64,000 nucleotides of DNA, taken from Psychrobacter aquaticus CMS 56 (GTDB lineage Bacteria > Pseudomonadota > Gammaproteobacteria > Pseudomonadales > Moraxellaceae). The translations under genes were made by a program, and so were the position numbers. The stretch is taken from the NCBI RefSeq assembly GCF_000471625.1, contig NZ_AUSW01000034.1, positions 310,001 to 374,000 on the forward strand, in the 5' to 3' direction. The notes below the pieces were generated by a model. It was not told where the DNA came from. It saw only the letters and a program-made list of their open reading frames with translations, and did not search any database. This document shows positions 50,394 through 60,702 of the stretch, one piece after another. Positions within the stretch are counted from its first letter, which is position 1. Every line of letters begins with the position of its first letter.

Positions 50394-50725
50394 CGTCCGC
50401 CAGCATTACGCTCATGAATCTACATGTTTAGTTTCTGTCTTTGATTTTAGTCTGCACCGATCCGACAGTCAGGATGGATTAGCCGATTCTCTACTTTTGA
50501 ACCCAAGCGATTGAGACAATCCCTTGTGGCGAGCCTACATGCGGACGCTTCAACTTAGTTGACCAACTGTAGGTGATCAGCAACCAAGTAAACAGGGTTT
50601 AAGCTGCTAGAGCGTAAGTTTCGTCGTTTGCGACTATAACAATATATGTTTGATTAACGAGAGGACATACACTCTCGACATGCATCATTGAGTTTCATCA
50701 CCAGCGTCGAAGCCAGAACATCCCC
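50367..50725 (-). ncRNA. ssrA: transfer-messenger RNA (tmRNA)
   Basis: 359 nucleotides. The 5' end GGGGATGTTCTGGCTTCGAC and the 3' end CTCCACCA with a T-arm (GGTTCAACTCCCGCC) form the alanyl-tRNA-like domain. The resume codon GCA (50629-50631) begins the tag reading frame ANDETYALAA, ending with TAA at 50599-50601. The tag sequence and length are normal for Gammaproteobacteria. With SmpB it rescues stalled ribosomes. It doubles as the phage attachment site. Confidence 0.97.
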
Positions 50726-50738
50726 AATAAGGTCGATT

Positions 50739-50768
50739 ATTATATAGTATATATAGAGCAGTTTTCAA
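50739..50768 (-). promoter_or_regulatory. ssrA promoter
   Basis: TTGAAA (50763-50768) and TATAAT (50739-50744) are 18 bases apart on the minus strand and about 13 bases upstream of the mature 5' end. Confidence 0.75.
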
Positions 50769-50810
50769 CCTGTATGACAACAGTATTACATTACGTTACA
50801 GGTCAATCTT

Positions 50811-51482
50811 TTAAGCCAAGACAGTATTTAGCCATTTACCAATATTTTGAATCTGCGGCATGCAAACCTGATGTGCCATCGGGTACGTATGATAAACCAC
50901 ATTATAGCCTTTAGCGGACAACAATTGCTGGGCTTGCTCTCCTAAAATTATAGGAACCATTGGGTCATGAGACCCATGCTCAATCAGAATCGGCATGTCT
51001 TTATTGGCAGCGTTATAGTCGATAGTGTCATTGGTCGCCAAATACGTAGAGAGTGTCATTAAACCCGCCAAACGCTCTGGGTAGCCCAATGCGACATGGT
51101 ATGCCACTGCCCCGCCCTGTGAGAATCCTGCAATCACAATATGCTCAGGAGCGACGCCGCGTTCCATTTCACGACGAATCAAAGCATGTATTTGCTGAGA
51201 AGACTCCTCGATCTGAGCGGTATCGATTTTACGCTCGAGGCTCATCTCAAAGATATCGTACCATGCAGGCATCAGCATGCCACCATTCACGGTTACTGCA
51301 CGCTTAGGGGCATGCGGGAAGACAAAACGTACGGCCATGTCATCGGCCAAGCCTAGCTGCGGCACCACTGGCTCAAAATCATGACCGCTCGCACCCAAGC
51401 CATGAAGCCAAATCACAGCACGATCAATATTTTTTTGTGCAGGATTGTGTTCGGTAATAACGCAGTCTAAATAGTCACTCAT
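50811..51482 (-). CDS. carboxylesterase / phospholipase family hydrolase
   Basis: 223 residues, alpha/beta hydrolase. AVIWLHGLGASGHDF forms the oxyanion region, GFSQGG contains nucleophile Ser121, and Asp173 (GSHDPMVP) and His204 (YPMAHQV) complete the triad. Full length for the EstB/lysophospholipase-like family. It is cytoplasmic, with no signal peptide. ssrA lies upstream on the same strand in reading order to the left. Confidence 0.93.
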   Translation of the reverse strand: MSDYLDCVITEHNPAQKNIDRAVIWLHGLGASGHDFEPVVPQLGLADDMAVRFVFPHAPKRAVTVNGGMLMPAWYDIFEMSLERKIDTAQIEESSQQIHALIRREMERGVAPEHIVIAGFSQGGAVAYHVALGYPERLAGLMTLSTYLATNDTIDYNAANKDMPILIEHGSHDPMVPIILGEQAQQLLSAKGYNVVYHTYPMAHQVCMPQIQNIGKWLNTVLA

Positions 51483-51647
51483 ATTTTATCCTTAATGGTT
51501 ATTAATATTTTAAAAGTAAATAAAGTCAAAAATGCAACGTCTCTTGAGTTGTCATCATTTCTTAAACATCCTTTGATACTTTAAGTGCTGTACTACGGAT
51601 GGTCAGACCCTACTTCTTATTTTGCCCTTTGCTTGAGGACAGTTTAC

Positions 51648-53003
51648 ATGACAATATTACATAATTCAGTGGTGACGCGTCATCAAGGCGCTTGTAAAAG
51701 CCGCCCGACAAAAAAACTTCTTTTACCGCTCATGCTTGCCAGTAGTGTTCTGTTAATAGCGTGTGAAGAAGATAACGACATCGTAACCACCGTACCACCT
51801 GTCACGCCGCCAATCACTGAACCGGTTCAGTCTATGGTTTATACTTATGGGCTTCGTCCATTCTATTTGGTCAATGACATGGATGAGGGCGCGCTCAAAG
51901 ACGAGCTTTTAGCTTGCGGTACTCAGCAGCCCAGCAAAACAGACTTTTCTATTGCGCATCGCGGTGCGCCCTTGCAGTTCCCTGAACATACCTATGATGG
52001 CTATGTTGCTTCAGCTCAGATGGGAGCAGGCATATTAGAATGTGATGTAGCATTTACCAAAGATGGTGAACTGGTTTGCCGTCACGCACAGAATGATTTG
52101 CATACCACGACTAATATTGTAGCAACCCCGCTTGCCAGTCAGTGTACGGTACCACCTATGATAGACACCAATGGTGGTCTTACCAATGCATCAAACATTG
52201 AATGTCGAACCTCAGACATCAGTTTAAATGATTTTCAGAGCCTAAAGGGAAAAATGGATGCCGCCAACACTCAGGCTACAACCATTAGCGACTATATGAA
52301 TGCCACCGCACCGTGGCGAACAGACTTGTATTCGCAAAATGGAAAACTATTGACATTAAAAGAACACATTGCACTTGCCAGCAGTTTGGGTATGAAGCAT
52401 ACCCCTGAGCTAAAAGCCCCTGTTGTATCCATGCCTTTTAATGGCTATAGCTTAGACAATTATCGTCAACAGCTGATTGATACCTATAAGGCAGCGGGTG
52501 TTGCCCCTAGCGATGTATATCCACAATCGTTTAATATCGAAGATGTCGACTATTGGCTGCGTAACGAGCCAAGCTTTGGCGCCAATGCGGTTTATTTAAT
52601 TGATGATAGTAATGAAACGGCAGCGGGCGCCTCTTTTGATAAAAATGACCCGACCACATGGAAGCACTCTTTAGCCGATATTAAAGCACGAGGCATCAAT
52701 ATCATTGCCCCAGCCTCTTGGTTACTGGTCACTAGCGATGGCAATGGCAATTTGTCACCTTCTGAATTTGCCATACAAGCCAAAGCCAATGGACTGGAGA
52801 TCCTCACATGGTCGCTTGAGCGGTCAGGCCCCCTAGCAAATGGCGGCGGCTGGTACTATAACGGCCTGAATGATGCGATCAATAATGATGGCGATATGAT
52901 GACCTTTATCGACGTACTGGCACAAGATGTTGGTGTCAAAGGCATCTTCTCAGACTGGCCAGCAACCGTCAGTTATTATGCCAACTGCAAAGGCTTAACC
53001 TAG
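51648..53003 (+). CDS. glycerophosphodiester phosphodiesterase lipoprotein
   Basis: The start is the ATG at 51648, 8 bases after GAGGA; the earlier in-frame start is a CTG. 451 residues. An N-terminal lipoprotein signal (KLLLPLMLASSVLLIAC) is followed by the GDPD domain: SIAHRGAPLQFPEHTYDGYVASAQMGAGILECDVAFTKDGELVCRHA (catalytic His, Glu, Asp). It hydrolyses glycerophosphodiesters at the cell surface or periplasm. A strong terminator follows. Confidence 0.93.
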   Translation: MTILHNSVVTRHQGACKSRPTKKLLLPLMLASSVLLIACEEDNDIVTTVPPVTPPITEPVQSMVYTYGLRPFYLVNDMDEGALKDELLACGTQQPSKTDFSIAHRGAPLQFPEHTYDGYVASAQMGAGILECDVAFTKDGELVCRHAQNDLHTTTNIVATPLASQCTVPPMIDTNGGLTNASNIECRTSDISLNDFQSLKGKMDAANTQATTISDYMNATAPWRTDLYSQNGKLLTLKEHIALASSLGMKHTPELKAPVVSMPFNGYSLDNYRQQLIDTYKAAGVAPSDVYPQSFNIEDVDYWLRNEPSFGANAVYLIDDSNETAAGASFDKNDPTTWKHSLADIKARGINIIAPASWLLVTSDGNGNLSPSEFAIQAKANGLEILTWSLERSGPLANGGGWYYNGLNDAINNDGDMMTFIDVLAQDVGVKGIFSDWPATVSYYANCKGLT

Positions 53004-53340
53004 CCTAGCCTAGCAATTATACCCGTAAGATACATGCTCCACCGAAAATACAGTGTATTACCTTAACCAAAAGACCGTCTTAGCACATCTAAGACGGTCT
53101 TTTTTAATGCTGCGTTTGACAAGCCATCACTTTATAGCCAGCTTCTATTGGTTAGTGACAACGGACAGCAAGACAATGTGCTGCTAAGCGACCTTATACG
53201 TTGAATATTCAGACAATTTACCTATTTTCATCCCCCTGTTTTTTTTCATCAATTTTTCATCTTATTGGTAATCGCCATTTATCAGTTGAATTATAAACTA
53301 TGCTAGGATGATCACATACTTTAGTCACAGTGCGTTTATT
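53004..53340. other. gap between the GDPD gene and creB
   Basis: Holds the GDPD terminator (53069-53103) and about 200 bases of A+T-rich sequence with the presumed creB promoter. No further gene or RNA is seen. No -35/-10 pair is clear enough to call. Confidence 0.6.
53069..53103 (+). terminator. terminator after the GDPD gene
   Basis: A perfect 14-pair stem (53069-53082 with 53090-53103) with a 7-base loop, continuing into T on the plus strand. Confidence 0.93.
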
Positions 53341-54132
53341 ATGAGTACCTGCCCGCATATTTTATTAGTAGAAGACGATCCTGCTATCGCGATGTCGCTT
53401 AAAGTGACTTGCAAGCGTGAAGGTTGGGATATCACATGGCTGGATAATGCAAGCAGCGTACTACCAATGCTACATAGTCCTGAAGCACACGATCTATCAG
53501 CCATCATTTTGGATGTTGGGTTGCCTGACGGTGACGGTTTGAGCTTGTGCCAACAAATACGCCATACCACTGATATCGATGCTTTGAAAGACATTCCTAT
53601 CGTATTTTTAACAGCTCGCAGTGAGGAAGTTGATCGTATTTTAGGTTTAGAGATGGGCGGTGATGATTATTGTGCCAAGCCTTTTAGTCCCCGAGAATTG
53701 GTCGCTCGTCTAAAAGCCATTTGGCGACGTGAGCAATTACTTTCTCACCCGTCAGTTATTCATACCACATCGACTGACAATACCGTTAATGAGACGTTTT
53801 CTAATAACATGTCCGGTCAGGCTCTAACGTTTGACTGTCAATGTGGCATTTGGCATTACCAACCACTGAACTATTCATTGATATGGCAAGGACAAAAGCT
53901 TGAGCTTAGTAATACAGAGCGCAAGATTTTATTGACCTTATTACAAACACCCAATCAAGTCTTTAGCCGTGAACAACTCCTGCATGCGGTGAGCGACTAT
54001 CCAGATCATCGCCTAGCGCGAACGATAGACAGTCATATCAAGTCAATTCGTAAACAGTTGGCGACGGTCGACGCTAGCATTGATGTCATTCATACACATC
54101 GTGGCCTAGGATATGCGTTATGCCCAGCTTAA
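53341..54132 (+). CDS. creB: response regulator CreB-like
   Basis: The start is the ATG at 53341 (MSTCPHILLVEDD), which fits the family; an ATG 33 bases upstream is possible. 263 residues. Receiver domain with Asp58 (ILDVGLP) and Lys (AKPFSPRE), then an OmpR winged helix. LTARSEEVDRILGLEMGGDDYCAKPFSPRELVARLKAIWRR and IHTHRGLGYAL are near-identical to CreB of enterics. It responds to carbon source and cell-wall stress through CreC. Confidence 0.85.
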   Translation: MSTCPHILLVEDDPAIAMSLKVTCKREGWDITWLDNASSVLPMLHSPEAHDLSAIILDVGLPDGDGLSLCQQIRHTTDIDALKDIPIVFLTARSEEVDRILGLEMGGDDYCAKPFSPRELVARLKAIWRREQLLSHPSVIHTTSTDNTVNETFSNNMSGQALTFDCQCGIWHYQPLNYSLIWQGQKLELSNTERKILLTLLQTPNQVFSREQLLHAVSDYPDHRLARTIDSHIKSIRKQLATVDASIDVIHTHRGLGYALCPA

Positions 54133-54168
54133 TATGGTTATATCATAAATTCAAACCGCTTCTAAAAT

Positions 54169-55923
54169 ATGAATAATAAAGCGGGTGATAACGCTCAAAC
54201 CAATCAAAGCAACTGGTATGCAAAACTGCATCCCATTGGCACCGCGCAGCAAACTACTAAACCCAAACGATTGCTGAATCTGAGTATTTTTTTTAGGATT
54301 TGGTTGGCGGTCGCTTTAGTCTTGATCATTTGCGGTTTGGTCGTGTTTACTCAACTATTTGGTTATGTTAAGCCAACCGCGCAGCAAGTTATTGAAGATA
54401 CATTACTGGATACCAGTAAATTTCTCGCGGCAAATTTGCAGTTACCATTGTCCTCAGGGCAGCTATACGATGATGCTTATCAAGCAAAGCTCGATACTGC
54501 CTTTATCAGCGCGCCAGCGACTCATAAAACCATCAAAACTAAATATAAAAACAAAAGCCATAGTAGTTTTCGAGTGTATGTGACAGATGATAAAGGAGTC
54601 GTCATTTACGACTCACTGCCCGCGCCTGATAATGACGAAGGGCAAAATTATAGTCGATGGAATGATGTGTATTTGACCTTGAATGGTCAGTACGGCGCAA
54701 GAAGTACAACGCGAGATTATGGTCAGCGTGATAATACGATAATGTATGTGGCACAGCCCATAAAAAGTGAAACAGGCGAGCTGATAGGTGTCGTCAGCGT
54801 TGGTAAGCCAGTCGCTAGTGTGCTGCCATATTTGGACAAAACACGCGAGCGCATGTTTATTACTGCTCTACTCATCAGTATCGCCGCGCTTATTTTAGCA
54901 GGATTGGTAGCATGGTGGCTCAAACAAAGCATCACCTTAGTGACCCAATATACCAGCGCACTGGCAGAAGACACGAAGAAACCGTATTTTTATTTAGGCC
55001 ATGAACTCAATAGCCTGACTGATACGATTGAATCTATGAAACACCAATTAGAAAATCGAGCCTATGTCACAGATTATGTCCATACCCTCACTCATGAACT
55101 TAAAAGCCCACTCACGGCGATTCGCGCCAGCAGTGAGCTATTAGAGGATGAAGAGCTGGATAAAGATGATCGGCAGATGCTTATCCAAACCATTGGCGAA
55201 CAAAGCATCAAAATGCAGCAGCTGATTGACCGTCTACTATTGCTCGCCAAAATCGAGCAACCAACCTTTAAACTTAATCGACAATTGACGTCATTATTAC
55301 CAATACTGCACAGTCTAACAAAGGACAATACCGCTAAGTTACAACAGCAGCATCTACCGCCTATTACAATATATATTGATGATAAATGCTTGACTGAAAC
55401 CACGCCTTTATCACCAGAGATTTTGGCAAGTACCAGCGTTTTTGCTGACCAGTTTTGGTTGGTGCAAGTGCTGCAAAATGTACTAGACAACGCCATTTAT
55501 TTTGCCGAAAATACAGTCGTTATTTACCTCCACAGCACCGCACGAACCGTCACCATCGATATCTTCAATGATGGCAAGTTGTTGCCTGACTATGCGGTTG
55601 ATAAAGCCTTTGATCGTTATTTTAGCTTATCGCATCAGAGTCAGCCTACTCATCATTTAACAAGCCATTCAGCAAATTACTCAACAACTGATGCATCCAA
55701 TAAAAACTCAGTACCACGCTTTGAATCAAACCCTCCGAACGCTTCTCACAGCACCATCAAAAAAGGTACTGGCCTTGGCTTAACCTTGGTGAAGCAAGTG
55801 ATCGAACATCATGGTGGTCAAGTCGCTATTAATAACGTCATCGAAAATAATGATAATCGTGTCGCTATTCATCAGCTTTCTGGCGTGATGGTCAGTATCA
55901 CTCTGCCTTTAGCTAAAAAGTAA
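54169..55923 (+). CDS. creC: sensor histidine kinase CreC-like
   Basis: 584 residues. Two membrane helices (LAVALVLIICGLVVFTQL at about 45-62 and FITALLISIAALILAGLVAWWL) flank a periplasmic sensor. The HisKA motif HTLTHELKSPLTAIRASSELLEDE holds the phospho-accepting His, followed by the HATPase (QNVLDNAIYFAEN, GTGLGLTLVKQVIEHHGG). A Ser/Thr/His-rich insert of about 40 residues lies between the N and G boxes. It is 37 bases after creB; creD does not follow. Confidence 0.87.
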   Translation: MNNKAGDNAQTNQSNWYAKLHPIGTAQQTTKPKRLLNLSIFFRIWLAVALVLIICGLVVFTQLFGYVKPTAQQVIEDTLLDTSKFLAANLQLPLSSGQLYDDAYQAKLDTAFISAPATHKTIKTKYKNKSHSSFRVYVTDDKGVVIYDSLPAPDNDEGQNYSRWNDVYLTLNGQYGARSTTRDYGQRDNTIMYVAQPIKSETGELIGVVSVGKPVASVLPYLDKTRERMFITALLISIAALILAGLVAWWLKQSITLVTQYTSALAEDTKKPYFYLGHELNSLTDTIESMKHQLENRAYVTDYVHTLTHELKSPLTAIRASSELLEDEELDKDDRQMLIQTIGEQSIKMQQLIDRLLLLAKIEQPTFKLNRQLTSLLPILHSLTKDNTAKLQQQHLPPITIYIDDKCLTETTPLSPEILASTSVFADQFWLVQVLQNVLDNAIYFAENTVVIYLHSTARTVTIDIFNDGKLLPDYAVDKAFDRYFSLSHQSQPTHHLTSHSANYSTTDASNKNSVPRFESNPPNASHSTIKKGTGLGLTLVKQVIEHHGGQVAINNVIENNDNRVAIHQLSGVMVSITLPLAKK

Positions 55924-56099
55924 AGGCTTTGCAGAAGGTCTATCTTATCCCGTTTTAATACACCCTTTTATTATCTCTTAAAAACTTCTTCTTAATGACA
56001 ATTCATTAATTTTCCATCATTGCTACACGTACTTTCTATCTCTTTATTTTACGATAGCGTTATTTATCTTCGTAATCTAAATTAAAGGTAGACAAAGCA

Positions 56100-56300
56100 A
56101 TGCAAAATCTTACTCAGCAAAATCAAATCATAGAAAATTATTTAGGTCATAATCGTTATTACTGCCTACTGACTTTATCGCGTGCAGGGATTGATAGTAT
56201 TGCTTTTGGACATTGGCTTGCTATTCCCAGCCAGCAGCTACTCTTGGTGTTTCGACATCAGCAATGCGTGGCGATTGATAGGTATCAGCTGGCGGCTTAA
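56100..56300 (+). CDS. small hypothetical protein
   Basis: 66 residues: MQNLTQQNQIIENYLGHNRYYCLLTLSRAGIDSIAFGHWLAIPSQQLLLVFRHQQCVAIDRYQLAA. AAAGGTAG lies 9 bases upstream. The sequence has mixed composition and no family that I recognise. It is followed by a shared terminator with aroC. Could be a chance frame. Confidence 0.4.
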   Translation: MQNLTQQNQIIENYLGHNRYYCLLTLSRAGIDSIAFGHWLAIPSQQLLLVFRHQQCVAIDRYQLAA

Positions 56301-56367
56301 GACTTTTATCAGTAAACCAATTGCACTTCATAAACGCTATCAACTAGCTTTTAACTCCCCACAAAAA

Positions 56368-56415
56368 AGCCCTTTTTCATTTCTAATAATAATTCATTAG
56401 AAATGAAAAAGGGCT
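56368..56415. terminator. long bidirectional terminator next to aroC
   Basis: A perfect 20-pair stem (56368-56387 with 56396-56415) and an 8-base loop, with A/T tracts on both sides. It ends the leftward aroC transcript and the rightward small ORF. Confidence 0.93.
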
Positions 56416-56436
56416 AATATGTTTAAAACGAGCTGG

Positions 56437-57540
56437 CTACATAATAGCCTGTACTGGGGGCTGAACATCAGCATTTTGGCCGCGATGGCGCAGATAATGA
56501 TCGAGCAATACGATCGCTAACATGGCTTCAGCAATGGGCGTGGCACGTACACCAACACAAGGGTCGTGGCGACCTTTAGTCAGCATATCGACCGACGCGC
56601 CCTGAGTATTGATACTTTTGCCAGCCGTGGTAATACTAGACGTGGGCTTCAGTGCAATACTGACACGAATATCCTGACCCGACGAGATACCGCCCAATAT
56701 ACCACCAGCGTGATTGGCCGTGAAGCCGTCTGGGGTCATCTCGTCACGAGAGCTGTGCCCGAACTGTCCTGCGACATCCATGCCGTCGCCAATCTCAACC
56801 CCTTTTACTGCATTGATACTCATCATGGCATGAGCAATATCGGCATCTAAACGATCAAAAACAGGCTCACCAAGCCCGACTGGTACACCACTGGCGATAA
56901 TCTCAAGGCGAGCACCGCAGCTCGTACCTTCGCGGCGAAGATTGTCGATTAATGTCTCGAAGCGACCAACGGCTTCTTTATCCGCACAAAAAAACGGATT
57001 GCTATTCACAAATGCCCAATCAATTTGACTTGGCTCTAGGACGTTACTGTATTCATTACCAATTTGGGTCACATGACCACGAATTTGTACACCCAAGCGC
57101 TCTTGTAGATACTTTTTAGCAATAGCACCCGCCGCCACCCGCATGGCTGTCTCACGTGCTGATGAACGACCACCACCACGATAGTCGCGAAAACCATACT
57201 TCATACTATAAGTATAATCAGCATGACCCGGACGAAACGTGTCTTTGATTTCGCTATAGTCTTTGGATTTTTGATTGGTATTACGAATCAACAAACCAAT
57301 AGAGGTCCCTGTCGTTTTGCCTTCAAACACGCCAGAGATAATCTCAACTTCATCAGACTCACGGCGCTGAGTTGAATACTTAGATGTCCCCGGTTTGCGG
57401 CGATCCAAATCTACTTGTAAATCCTCTTCAGACAGTGCTAATCCTGATGGCACGCCATCAACGATGGCCATCAAACCTGCACCGTGTGACTCGCCGCAAG
57501 TGGTAACCGTAAAAACCTGTCCAATACTATTGCCTGCCAT
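56437..57540 (-). CDS. aroC: chorismate synthase
   Basis: 367 residues with the chorismate synthase signatures [59 protein letters not shown] and [12 protein letters not shown]. It makes chorismate from EPSP using FMNH2. Full length. It lies downstream of prmB on the same strand. Confidence 0.98.
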   Translation of the reverse strand: MAGNSIGQVFTVTTCGESHGAGLMAIVDGVPSGLALSEEDLQVDLDRRKPGTSKYSTQRRESDEVEIISGVFEGKTTGTSIGLLIRNTNQKSKDYSEIKDTFRPGHADYTYSMKYGFRDYRGGGRSSARETAMRVAAGAIAKKYLQERLGVQIRGHVTQIGNEYSNVLEPSQIDWAFVNSNPFFCADKEAVGRFETLIDNLRREGTSCGARLEIIASGVPVGLGEPVFDRLDADIAHAMMSINAVKGVEIGDGMDVAGQFGHSSRDEMTPDGFTANHAGGILGGISSGQDIRVSIALKPTSSITTAGKSINTQGASVDMLTKGRHDPCVGVRATPIAEAMLAIVLLDHYLRHRGQNADVQPPVQAIM

Positions 57541-57638
57541 AACTATCCTTAAACAAGTAAACGCGACTGCTGCTTATTTGACCAACTGCCTGTGATTTTT
57601 ACTGGTCATTACCAACTCATATAACTATGTATATATGG

Positions 57639-58814
57639 CTACTGAATACCATCCAACTGCTGTACAAAAGCAGCAAATAATTGACGACTAGCTATTAATT
57701 CATCATAGGTAATCGCAAAAACACCATGTCCGCCGTGAGCAAATTTTAGCCAATCAAACTGGATTTCAGGATAGGCTTGTTTTAATGCCCATTCACTATC
57801 GCCCACTTCACAGACCAGCAATCCCTCTGGACTCAAATAGTCTGGTGCTTCAAACAAAATACGATGAACCAAATCCAAGCCATCTTGACCCGCTGCTAGT
57901 GCATGTTCAGGCTCGTATAAAAACTCAGGTGGCAGCTCTGCCATGATGGCCGCATCGACATATGGCGGATTGGTAACGATAAGCTCATACTGATTTTCAG
58001 CAGGAATTTTAGCAAATAGATCGGACTCAATCACATTCACTTGATGACCAAGGTCGTGGTGATCGACATTGACCATTGCCACCTCTAACGCGCCTTTATC
58101 AATATCAGCTGCATCGACCAGTGCATCGACGAAACGCGTCGCAAGGGCAATAGCAATACAGCCTGAGCCAGTACATAAATCTAAAATGCGTTCAGGCTGC
58201 GACAATTGCTTAACGTCTAAACCGTGATCGTAAAATGCCGCGGTTTGTTCATTGACACCTACCCCAAGCGGTTTGGCCAGCTCACTGACTTCAAAATACG
58301 GATGGAACTGCTGACGTATTAACTCTGCGATAGGTGAACGCGGGATTAAAACACGCTCATCAACATAAAAAGGCAAATCACAGAAGTACGACAAGTTAAT
58401 TAAGTAGCTTAGCGGCTTACGCTCAGCGATACGCTCTTCTAACAAGCTCAGCACCAACTGCTTCTCTGAGGTGGTCAAGCGGCAGTCAAGAATCTGCTCA
58501 TTCGCTGACCAATCTAAAGAGAGTGAGTGCAAAACAATCGCTGCTGCTTCAGCAAACTCATCCGTAGTGCCTTGGGCAACGACCACATCATAGTTACGCA
58601 ACTGCGTGACCGAAAAACGAATGAAGTCACGAATACTAACCAGCTGCTCGCGTGCTTCTTCCATCTCTGCATGCAAGTTGGCAAATTGATCGTCCTCACC
58701 GAGAAGCCCAGTCTCCAAATCGTACTCCAAATCGCCTTCGAGAGCCGGAGAGCCATCTTCATTGAAGTATTGATTTTGAAACTCTTCTGCGCTCATTGTT
58801 TGGTCTTCTGACAT
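57639..58814 (-). CDS. prmB: ribosomal protein L3 glutamine methyltransferase
   Basis: The start is the ATG at 58814, preceded by AAGGTG; 391 residues. LDLCTGSGCIAIALATRF (SAM-binding) and VTNPPYVDAAIM (catalytic NPPY). The N-terminal 80 residues are a long acidic helical extension (DGSPALEGDLEYDLETGLLGEDD...) beyond the usual PrmB start. The prmB-aroC order is common in Gammaproteobacteria and supports PrmB over PrmC. Confidence 0.93.
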   Translation of the reverse strand: MSEDQTMSAEEFQNQYFNEDGSPALEGDLEYDLETGLLGEDDQFANLHAEMEEAREQLVSIRDFIRFSVTQLRNYDVVVAQGTTDEFAEAAAIVLHSLSLDWSANEQILDCRLTTSEKQLVLSLLEERIAERKPLSYLINLSYFCDLPFYVDERVLIPRSPIAELIRQQFHPYFEVSELAKPLGVGVNEQTAAFYDHGLDVKQLSQPERILDLCTGSGCIAIALATRFVDALVDAADIDKGALEVAMVNVDHHDLGHQVNVIESDLFAKIPAENQYELIVTNPPYVDAAIMAELPPEFLYEPEHALAAGQDGLDLVHRILFEAPDYLSPEGLLVCEVGDSEWALKQAYPEIQFDWLKFAHGGHGVFAITYDELIASRQLFAAFVQQLDGIQ

Positions 58815-59197
58815 ATCGCACCTTACTGATTGCAGTGTCACTGACTAAATAGTCAATGACTACATGCGAGTGGGTTAAATCGCTTTTTGAGAAAAGCTGA
58901 TCTACTAAATAAAATTTTGGTCATACATTATAGACACAAACGCTAAGTAGCGCCAATATTTGCACTCATACTGATATTTTGTATTTATGAAAATAGCGCG
59001 AATAATGAGAATGCTTTGCAATAAACAAGCACAATTCAATACCTACCCTCGCTATCTTATTGCCCAATTGTAGTGAATACGTCAACGGTTGACGTTTAGC
59101 AAGCCTTAAATGAAAAAAGATGTGTCTAAAGTTTGCGAAGCTACCAAATTATGCGCATAATAGCCGCATTAGTAGCAACCACAAGTGACTCAATATT
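58815..59197. other. gap between prmB and the L,D-transpeptidase gene
   Basis: About 380 bases carrying divergent upstream regions of prmB and the transpeptidase gene. A+T-rich, with no frame resembling a gene and no clear RNA structure. Promoters are expected but no unambiguous pair was assigned. Confidence 0.6.
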
Positions 59198-60601
59198 ATG
59201 AAAATAAAGCCTATTATTACTGCTATCTCTCTCGCTGTCGTCAGTGCTAGCGTTAGCGCGTTTGCCGCCCCCGCTGACAATACTCGCTCGTTGCCAGTAC
59301 GCACAGCTGACGCCATGCCTGGTATCGCAAAGAAAGTCAGCCTCGACGTACAAGAAGATCGTAGTCGCTCAATTAATAGCGCTGCTGCTGTTGCCGTAAA
59401 ACCAAATGCGAACAACTCCAAGCCAGTAGATCGCATGAACCAACTTATTGATTCAAAGCAAAACGCTACGCCGAACGCTGCTGCTGCCGACAACATGAGT
59501 GCAGCAGAACTGACGCTAAAAGATGAGCAGTCTGACAGCACCGATGATATTAGTGAAGGTCAAGCCGTGGCCGCGCCTAGCGACGTCTCATCTATTGACT
59601 CAACTGATCCACTCGCCTTTGAATTGCCTGACAGTGAAAAACGCCAAGACTTCAGCGATGATCCTACCATCAAAAATATTGAAGACAAAGATGGCAAAAG
59701 ATATACCACGCTAAACCTGTCAAACTATGCCAAACAAGTCAATGAGGCGGTTTGGTCACCTAACATGAAAGTCAATTCAGCGATGACCATTAAAATGCAG
59801 GCATTGCTCGATTGGAATCATGCTTCTCCAGGTCCTATCGATGGTGGCTGGGGTATGAACAGCAAAAAAGCCCTTATCAACTTCCAAACCATGAAGGGTT
59901 TGCCAGCGACTGGCAAAATGGATCAAAAAACATGGGATGCATTGATCAAAAATATCCCTGCTAATAAACCAGTATTGGTCACTTATACGATCACTGAAGA
60001 TGACATCAATACCAACTTTGCGACCACGCCTGCTACCTCAGAAGCAAAGTCAAAGATGAAAGGCCTGTATTATCAAGATATCAAAGAAATGCTGGGTGAA
60101 CGTTTCCATATGGATGTACGCTATTTAGACAAGCTAAACACAAACAAAGCATACAAAGCTGGCGAGACCGTCACTGTTCTTAATACCCGTGGCCCGCTTA
60201 ATCAGCGTATCAATCGCGTCGTTGCCAATAAAGCAGAAAAAACACTGTACGCCTACAATGGTAATAAATTGGTTGCCACTTATCCAACCACGATTGGTAG
60301 TGATGCCACACCTTCCCCACAAGGTACTTTTAAAATTATTAATAAAGTAAAAATGCCTTGGTATAAAGCAACAGTCGGTGAAGGTGCCCAGAAAAAAATC
60401 CATATGCTACCACCAGGGCCAAACAATCCTGTCGGCGTGGTATGGATGGGCTTATCTAAACCTTCTTATGGACTACATGGCTCACCAAAGCCTGAAGGCA
60501 TCAGTCGCCAAGCATCAGCAGGTTGTGTACGTTTGACCAACTGGGATGTGCTAGAGGTTTATGCCAATATCGAAAATGGCGCGACCGTTGAGCTGCAATA
60601 A
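59198..60601 (+). CDS. L,D-transpeptidase (YkuD) with peptidoglycan-binding domain
   Basis: 467 residues. Signal peptide MKIKPIITAISLAVVSASVSAFA; a Ser/Asp-rich linker (to about 165); a PG_binding_1 domain (about 195-245, SPGPIDGGWGMNSKKALINFQTMKGLPATGKMDQKTWDAL); and a YkuD domain with GLHGSPKPEGISRQASAGCVRLTNWD containing the catalytic Cys. It forms 3-3 cross-links or attaches lipoprotein in the periplasm. A terminator follows directly. Confidence 0.95.
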   Translation: MKIKPIITAISLAVVSASVSAFAAPADNTRSLPVRTADAMPGIAKKVSLDVQEDRSRSINSAAAVAVKPNANNSKPVDRMNQLIDSKQNATPNAAAADNMSAAELTLKDEQSDSTDDISEGQAVAAPSDVSSIDSTDPLAFELPDSEKRQDFSDDPTIKNIEDKDGKRYTTLNLSNYAKQVNEAVWSPNMKVNSAMTIKMQALLDWNHASPGPIDGGWGMNSKKALINFQTMKGLPATGKMDQKTWDALIKNIPANKPVLVTYTITEDDINTNFATTPATSEAKSKMKGLYYQDIKEMLGERFHMDVRYLDKLNTNKAYKAGETVTVLNTRGPLNQRINRVVANKAEKTLYAYNGNKLVATYPTTIGSDATPSPQGTFKIINKVKMPWYKATVGEGAQKKIHMLPPGPNNPVGVVWMGLSKPSYGLHGSPKPEGISRQASAGCVRLTNWDVLEVYANIENGATVELQ

Positions 60602-60620
60602 ATAGTTATAAATGATGAAT

Positions 60621-60648
60621 AAAAAGACCTTGATATCAAGGTCTTTTT
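60621..60648. terminator. terminator after the L,D-transpeptidase gene
   Basis: A self-complementary 28-base hairpin (AAAAAGACCTTGATATCAAG...) ending in T7 on the plus strand. Confidence 0.92.
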
Positions 60649-60702
60649 TTATGGTCAGAATAAGGCGTGTTGGTCTAAAAGCTCGAAGTTTTACCAGCAA
60701 TA

